From Rhyacophila brunnea (lineage: Eukaryota; Arthropoda; Insecta; Trichoptera; Rhyacophilidae), in NCBI GenBank assembly GCA_022495005.1, contig JAGYXB010000269.1, forward strand, positions 992,001 through 1,056,000: 64,000 bases of DNA. The letters are read 5' to 3'. Every line of letters begins with the position of its first letter. Position 1 is the first letter of the stretch. Below, in pieces: positions 13,701-22,700 of the stretch. The notes beneath the pieces are model-generated. The model made no database searches. It was given only the letters and a program-made list of their open reading frames with translations, and was not told the DNA's origin. The translations under genes and the position numbers were made by a program.

Positions 13701-16700
13701 ACTATATCTCAGTCGAAGACGATTTTCAATGTGCGACCGTACTCATATAAATTGCAATGTTGTTACCGTTTCATTTTTTTTTTTTTAATAATTATTAATA
13801 ACCAGGTGTCCTTGCTTTTTCGTACAAGGTGGTTGTTAGTAATTTTGAACAATCACAAACACCCAGGCTTTGAGAAAAACACATTAATGTTTTTGTCATG
13901 ACCGGGAATCGAACCCAGAACTCTCGGGTGGAAGGCCAGCGCCTTACCCACTGCACCACGAGAGCGCGGAATTTGAAACACATTGCGTAGTTATTAGTAA
14001 CAATTATTCACATGAATCATAGACGAATCGACTTTTCAATAAATAAATAGAAAGTACACATCCGAAAAGGTGAAAAATGTGAGTTCAAGTCAACTCCGTC
14101 CAACTTTTTCTAGGCTTTTTCTATGTTTTTGATGATTTTTTTTAAATATATTATATTATTATCGTCGCAAAATTATTCGATTTTAATCATTGGTTGTGGT
14201 GCATCATGGTGCAGTGCGTAAGGCGCTTGTCTTCTGTTCTGGCTTCGATCCCGGTGAGGACACAATATTTATGTGTTTTTCTCAAAGTTTGAGTGTTTGT
14301 GATTGTTCAACATTACTACCTAACCACCTTGTACGAAAAAGCAAGGACATGGTTATTAATAATTCTAAAAAAACCATTGCTAGTATAGTAAGTTGAGTGG
14401 TATTCGTTTTCACATCTTCAATAATTGTTGAGGCAAATGCTGTTAACCATTAAACTATCAATCCGTCTATGACCCATGTGAATAATAGTGTTACTATATC
14501 TGAAATATTTTAAATTCCGCAAATTCGTAATTTAAACCACGGTGATGATTTTACAGCTAGCGTCAGATGTAATTCATATTATTTTAGTTGTAACATCCCT
14601 GCACTCGGTAATAATAAAATATTCATTTGTTTTTATTCAATATGAATATAAAAATGTAAATAAGTAGCATATTCACTAGATTTGAGATTGTATGAATCTT
14701 TTTACTGAAAATACAAAAAAAAAATGGGTACTGTTCGGTTAAAGCGGATACAGCGGAAAACGCATTTTGAAAATAGCCGATAAACTGGATTATTTGTTAG
14801 GTTAGCCTAACCAAACCTAACCTAACCTAACCTAACCCAATCTAACCTAACCTAAACTAACCCAAACTAACAAATAATCCAGTTTATCGGCTATTTTCAA
14901 AATGCGTTTTCCGCTGTATCCGCTTTAACCGAACAGTACCAAAAAATGTTTATAACATTAAATGGACAGATGTTTTGACGCCAGCGAAAATTTGTGCATA
15001 TTTGTCATTCATACGTATTTTACATTACATTTACAGATGGTGTTGGTTAGTTTTTAAAATTCAATTAAACTCTGCGAAAACCATGACATAAATTGATAAT
15101 AGTCTAAAAATACTCGTCCATCAATAAAATATTTAAAAATATGCAATTAAATCATACATAACTTTGAGTATTTTATAGACAGAATAATATTTTTTATCTA
15201 ATATAGTTCGGTTTAGGCAGGGTTTAAATCATAACTTAGGCAGGACATAAAAATGTACCAGCAATATGTGTAATTTGTATTATTAATCTAACGAAAATAA
15301 ATAAGTAAGAATGAAAAGATGTCCACAATTTTGTTGTGTCGCCCAAAATATACCAAACAGTGACGTCCCTAGATAAAACGCCGCCTCATTTGTTTATACA
15401 TTATTTTTATCATCCTTTCATAAGTCCAATATCTAAGAAATATGTTGTATGGATACATTACTAACGAAATACCTATCAGACAAATTATTCGCAAATCTGC
15501 ACGTGTCGTTTCTGTTCATTAAGGAGTCGTCGAAAAGCAACGGAAGTAAACCAGATATTGCGAACCCGACAAAATCAGTGTGCTGAAAAATATGTTCGTT
15601 ATTACTAAGTTTAGGTAGCTATTTATATAATATTCCAAATGATTCTACCCGGTTTGCTGCCCTTAGAGTAACTGCCGCCCCCAAGCGACGCTCAATCTGC
15701 CTACCCCCACGGGACATCACTGATACCAAAACTATTATGATTTGGTTTAGGCAAGATTTATTTGATTTTTAAAAACTAACCAACACCATCTGTAAATAAT
15801 TGTGGTCTTAGTTCAATAAAAACAAATACGTATGACTAACAAAGCTTAATGTGCACTATTTATAGCGGATCTTAATAGCCTACCTCCACCCTTCGCTACT
15901 GGTATTTGGTTATGTGATTCATTCTCGCTGTCTCCAGAAGAATGCATCAATAAATGTGAACTAATTGTGTAAGTATAATAGTAAACTCACACTTTAAAAA
16001 AATTCTAGATAATCGCTGGAACTGTACTCACGAAGGAATCCAATGGATGAACGAACTGAACACAACCTCGGAGCTTTTGGCCTTGTCGAGAATCGCCGAC
16101 TACAGGAACCTTACATGCCAAGGAAGCATGTATCCGGGGAAACCCTTACATGTAGTCATGGATATTCTAAAGGTTGAATTCCAATACTCTTACCGTATTA
16201 TATATTAAATTTATTGAATGCATTATTATACAAAAATAAAATAGATTATTATATCACGTAATTTTTGCTGTTATGATTTTTACTGTTTTTACTGTTATGA
16301 TTTATCTAATTCTATTTCGACCACTGCAACTTTTATGGTACCATCTTTGGAAAGTCGACGTTCTATATCTGATCAATATTTTCTTTTTAAAATTATCAAT
16401 GGTTTTGTTGACTCGCCAAACCTACTCGAAAGGGTGGGTTTCCATTGTCCATCAAGATTTACGCGAAACCAAACTTTGTACCATATCAGTCGTAGCGGTT
16501 CTAATTATGCACAAAACTCTTTTATTCGGCGCTCTTGTTTAAATTATAATATGTATTTCTCCACCGTTGATCCTTTTAATAATTCACCTGTTCCATTTAA
16601 ACGCGCTATCTCCGAAATTTTGTATAAATAGATATATATATATATTTTTATGTTACTTTTTTTGTATATAATTTAATTATTCATTATTCTTCCTCATTTT

Positions 16701-19700
16701 TCTCATGTAATTTTCTTATGTAATTTCTTTATATTTATGTTATTCTTACTCTATCTTGTTAGGCTTAACTATATTATAATGTATACATGGAAACTTTGCT
16801 GGTTACAATAATTTTTCATAATTATATTTTAAATTTTTGTAATCAATATGTAACTGTTTGTTTCTTTAATAAATAAAATAAAAAAAAAATAATCTACATA
16901 GTATACTATCGATCAGGTCTGTTTAAAACAGTGCTTCTTAATTTTGTCCGGAAACTTGCACGTATGCAGTTCGCCGTATCACACTTCACCGTGAAATGGT
17001 GTATCGGAAATATATGGTCGTATATTAAAGACCGTCCAACCTCTTTGGGTCGTATAATACTGAGATAAAATTCATTATTTGTTACGTTAGGTTAGGTTAA
17101 GTTCTGTTAGGTTATGTTAGGTACATTATTTTCTGCAGTGCTCCACGAACAACGCGTAATTTTTTCATCTCAGTGCTAGTTTGTATCTCTTTCCGATAAG
17201 AAAGCTTACGGCGAACTGTGTTACGGTGAAATGTAATACGTACAATTTACGTGTAACTTTTCCTTACTAGGTCTCCAAGAAATAATCTCAAAATCTTTCA
17301 CACAAAATTGAAGCTTTTCAAGTGTTTATTATCTTGTAAAAACAAATAAAATTATGAATGACATTTTCACACGATATATTAATAAAAATAATCATTTTAA
17401 AAGCTTTTCTTTGTAAGATGTTTGTAACCAGTAGGGTAGGTAGTCGTAAAGTGAAATATGTTGACATTATATACTAAATTGTATAGATATATTATAATAA
17501 AAAATTTAATTACTATTTTAGACTCTACGTGAAGAATGTCCCCCGCGATGTTCCTGCCACCTGACAAACCTAGTGCGGAATCCTGAAAGTGTCCTCATTC
17601 CCGTCAGTACAGCTGACTGCCGTTACCAAGGATTGCTTGAGCTTCCTGCGAAGATACCCAACATCACAACTATCTTATTGCTACATGGAAATAATGTGAG
17701 ATATTCATTCCCATACCAGTGGGTCTATTCTATACTTATGGAACACTAAATTGATAAATAGTATCAAACTTAGGGTAGGTTTGTATCAAAATATTAGCAC
17801 TTATTGTAACAATTACACGAAGCTGGTTTTTATTGTTGCAATAAGTGCTATATTTTAACAGCACCTATCTTGCTGCTGTTAAAATATCGCACTTATTGCA
17901 ACAATAAAAACCAGCTTCGTGTAATTGTTACAATAAGTGCTAATATTTTGATACAAACCTACCCTAAGTTTGATAATATTTATCACTTTATGACTTTAGC
18001 GGTCGATAAGCATAAAATAGACCCACTGTTCTGTGTATATGTAGTTTATTGTATGGTTAGCAAAAAAAAATCATCTGTTGCCACGTTTATATTATTAATA
18101 TTGCAAGGACATCACAATACAGGTGTTAATCATCCAAAGGGGAGGGGATCTGCTTGTCAGTCTTACAGATAACCATAGTTCAACTGTTCATAAATAATTC
18201 ATACTGACAAATTATTATTAAGAATTCACTAGACAGTGTTATTTTCTTTCAATGATTTATTATTTATCAGTTTGGCGCAGTATTCCCATATCATGAAAAA
18301 TTTAAACTTTTCGTGATAAATTTAATGAATCAAAAGTAGAAGACGAAATATTAATTTTTCTTTTTAATTATGAGAAAACAAAATTTCATAACATTGTATA
18401 CACGTCATGGGCCCCACATCGTGAAGCGGGCCCCCAGGCTAGGATCTTTGGCGGCCCCCCTACATATCGCAACCTCGATATCGAGATAAATCGAGATTCT
18501 CGAGATAAATCCAGATTTTCCAAATGGTGTACGCGGTAAAATTAATGTGTATGTTTAGTGTTTTATTGTATATTTTAATACATCCATTTGAATTATGGAG
18601 ATGTCGAGTATTGATACACAATTAAAAATTGTTTCGTACAACCACATAACTTTAAATAATAATATTACTGAAGGAAAATAGCCCCGCTACTATATAAGCA
18701 AATGTTTGATGTGTGTTTATCTCACTTATCTGGTCGTCTCACCTCGCCGGGCTCCCAGGCTAGAGCCCTGTCAGTCCCCCCTCCCCCTTGTGGGGGCCAT
18801 TGTACACGTACATAATGAGAAAGTCACCTGCAGCGCAATTTTGTTTGGTGTCTTTTTGTCAGCATTTAAACATGTGTATTCGCGCGATTACAAATCTTTT
18901 TAAATTTTCGATTATTGTTTATCAATACCCGGCCCAGTAATTTTGGTCTGATTATGTTACTATTCTTAATATCGTACCGTGAGCAGATAATTTAAAATCA
19001 CTAATTTTTGACTGCTTAGATTTTTTTGTTAATTACGTTCTTAATTTGAATTGACCTTCTTTAGATCAACCTAATGGTAGTGTGTATATTCAGTACACTA
19101 ACAGATTCTTCTGTCTCATATCTTTAGTCATAATTATTAAATAAGATACGAGTAACCTACGTTCTTAGCATCCGTGATGGACGAGTGGTAACGTGTCCGC
19201 TTATGAAGTCGTGGGTTTAGGGTTCAAATTACAGTTCTGGTAAATTTATATGTAGTTTTTGAACATAATATTATGTCAACCCAGAATATGGACCAGATAG
19301 GTTGTGAAAGTGGCTAACATCCATAACAAAAATCTGTAAAAAAAAATATACGCATCTCTACTTAATATTGGAAATCTTTAGAAATTCTGTATTATTATTC
19401 ACTACAACAATCATTTTCAAACGGATTCTCAACATGGTTTCAGATAACTGATGTGAAACCACTGTCAGAGAACTTGGCTTACAGACGGGTCTCAGACGTG
19501 TACCTGGACGACAACATGGTCAGTAGTGTACAACCTTTGGAAGGAGCGGACTTCATGCATACTTTTAGAGTTTTCAGCCTAAGAGGAAATAATTTGACAC
19601 AGGTAGATAATCCTTGACACAGTGAATATGGTAATGGGATGAGCCAAGGAGTGAGGGAGAAGTATGAACTTTTTGCACTACAGTGTTTTTATTATGTTTT

Positions 19701-22700
19701 CTCATATAAAGTTTTCTCAGTGCAAATACCAAAGTAAAATGGCAACCTGGTTTTGACGTTATAATATAATACTAGCAGAGCCAGCTGGCGGTCGCCAGTC
19801 TGTCTCGCTAGGTCCTGCAGACGGCTTGGCGGTGTTGGATACAAATATAATTGTGAAGTACGCATAGACGGCGCCATAGTTATCCCTACGGGATGGATTT
19901 TCATTCACCTCAGACAGTTTGACATTTCGCCGATTTGTCAGTTTTGCGATTTGCAAGTCGCCACTGCCAATATTTGGGGTGATATAAGTATGTAATCTAT
20001 TCTGGAGTCTGGCCTTCACAATATCGTCTGACATCACCTCAGGCTGATAGGCTTAGCAGAACAGCTGGCAATCGCCGATTGCTACCACTGACATTTTAAT
20101 TGAATATAATATGTTTATATATTGCACTTTTTCATTCATACTTATTTGTTTTCGTTGAACTAAGAATACATATTATTACACTCAGGTTGTTGGTTAGTTT
20201 TTTTATAATTCATTAAACCCCGTCTAAACCAAACAATATTTTTTTATCTATTAAATATCCAAAATGATGTATGATTTAATGGCATAATTAAAATTATTTT
20301 ATAGACATATGCGTATTATGGCTTGGTTTTCCCAGGGTTTAATTGAATTTTAAAAATACATCTGTAAATAATTGTAGTCTTAGTTCAATGTAAACAAATA
20401 CGTATAACTGACAAAGTTTAGTCTGTACTATCTATGGTGGATCCACCCCACCTACACCCATCGCCATTGCAGGATAGTCTAATGTTTCATACATTTAGAT
20501 TATTGCGTTATAATACCTACGTTTTATTTATTCAATGGGGGAAGACCTCCGCCTTGGGTTTCTGCTCCTGAGACATTACAGGCGTAAAAACTGCTGATGC
20601 TTCACATCTAAACGTAGGGCCTCGTGATACGCTCGATTAAAACCGAGTGTGGTGCGGGGTGGGTTGTTTTGAAGATTCCATAGTTTGTATTGTTTAAATA
20701 TATAATTTTTTGAGCTTAAGATAATAGTCATAGAGAATATAGATGATTCAAATGTGTCTTATGGGATATTTTTTTAACATTTTTTTGAATCCACAGATAT
20801 TCGGTAATAATCGTATTTTTAATGGATAAATCAAGTCAGGTATTATTTAATTGTGAAACGAATAACAATGACACACTCTAAAGCACAGTTTCTGAAACTT
20901 TTCGCTCACTACCTCTTACTCAAAGATTTTTTCAGCACCGGTGTTAAATCAATGTATTAACAATACTAACTTTGTTCCTTAGATTGTGACAGGAGTCTCA
21001 AAATTTAAAATTTGGCGTAGGCACTTGTTAATAACTTTTAGATTAGGTTTTATTGAAGACTGAATAATACGCTATAATTATAATGTAACATTATTAATTA
21101 ATAATTATTAACTATAATTAAAACAATATATTAATTATTATGCTTGTTTGACAGCTGCCAGTGTACGCCTTCGACAACGCTTTCCAACACAATCAGAACA
21201 TCGCGCATGTCTACCTTGGAAAGAACCCTTGGCGCTGTGATTGCCACTTCACTCCCCGTTTCCAGGATCTTATCTCCAAATATCAGGAGCTGATGGCAGA
21301 TATTCACGATATCACCTGTGTCAAGACTGATATTCCTGAAATACTTAATGTACAGGTAGTCATGATACTTTAAATGGTCTAAAAATACCTAGTAGAAAAA
21401 TAAAATACACTAAATACAATATACCAAGTAGAGGGCAGTGGTACTGTACCAAATGTTCCAAATACCATTGGCGATGACTCTTCTCTAAGGATTATTTAAA
21501 GCCTACTTTAACAAAAATATTTGTATCACATTATCAGTAATATACTAACAGAAGCACCGGATACGTAATATAATGTAATAGTACCTAATTGTAACAAAAT
21601 GCGCTTTTTGTATATTTACCAACAATTTTCAAGCGTTCAAATGCTGTAATAATCCATTCGTAAATGTATATTTTTTTATAGAATATGTTAACATCTACCG
21701 GAAAATTATAGTAAGAGATTGGCAAATCGCACTAAAGTTGAAGACTTTTCATTATCACTCAAATAATTAAAAATTGGATCATTTCAAAAAACAAAAAAAT
21801 CTGTGCACTTTATTTTAGATGTTTTTTTTTAAATTTAATTAAAATATTTTCTCTTTTGGTTCAGGACTAAATTAAATTTTAAAAACTAACGAATACCATC
21901 TATTTTCTTAATTCTACGATATCTTTCTACGTTGATAGCAGCGCTCGAAATATAAAATTTTACAAACCGGAACGCTCGATAATTTTCCGAAAATATTAAC
22001 ATATTTATCTAATTACAACGTTTTTCTTAGCTCGTATTCTTATTTGTCCGGTGGTTCTTTGTCCGGTACAAATTTTGCAATCGAAATTTGAAGAACATTT
22101 GAAACTTTTAGAATATATCAGAACACGATGCCAATGCATTTTTTTAATACTTTTAGCCATCTTTAAGTAGAAATGAATTCATTTTCAGTTAATTCTGTTT
22201 TGTATGAAAAGTTATTTCGACACCATTATTGGTTGCTAGGGGTCTTGGGTCCTAGCAACTAAATTATTAATATATACGTCCGTTACTATGGAAATCAATA
22301 TGACATGTCAACTACAAATTTTTTTGATCGTTTAAGCTAGTCAAGTCAAGTTTATATGATTCAACAGAAAATTTAATATGTAAAAAGTTCTTTTTATCTT
22401 GTAATTATTTTATGTATATTTTATTAAATTAAGTATGCATTTTTTGTCAGATAAATGCTATACACAAGTCAAATTATTTTTTCCATGAAATGGAGCAATA
22501 ATCTCCGTAATTTCATGAACCAGAGCTGCGCTCCGGTGCACTCCAGCCCATTCCGAGCCCGGGTTAACAGTAGTGTATATCTATTCATATGTAGTAATAT
22601 TATTATGATCTTTTTAAGGGGGGACATGCTCGTCGAAGGTCAAAATTGAGTTTTTATTGTATTTTCAAACCATGATCCTGGACACTCCTTAAACGTTGTA

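Noticed and set aside
14055..14372. Possible genuine tRNA genes at the A/B boxes
   Set aside because: Neither copy folds into a complete cloverleaf, and both are followed by a shared SINE body.
14800..14867. True telomere end or chromosome fusion point
   Set aside because: The pentamer run is only about 65 bases, imperfect, and enclosed by inverted arms with an 8-base duplication, so a mobile element explains it.
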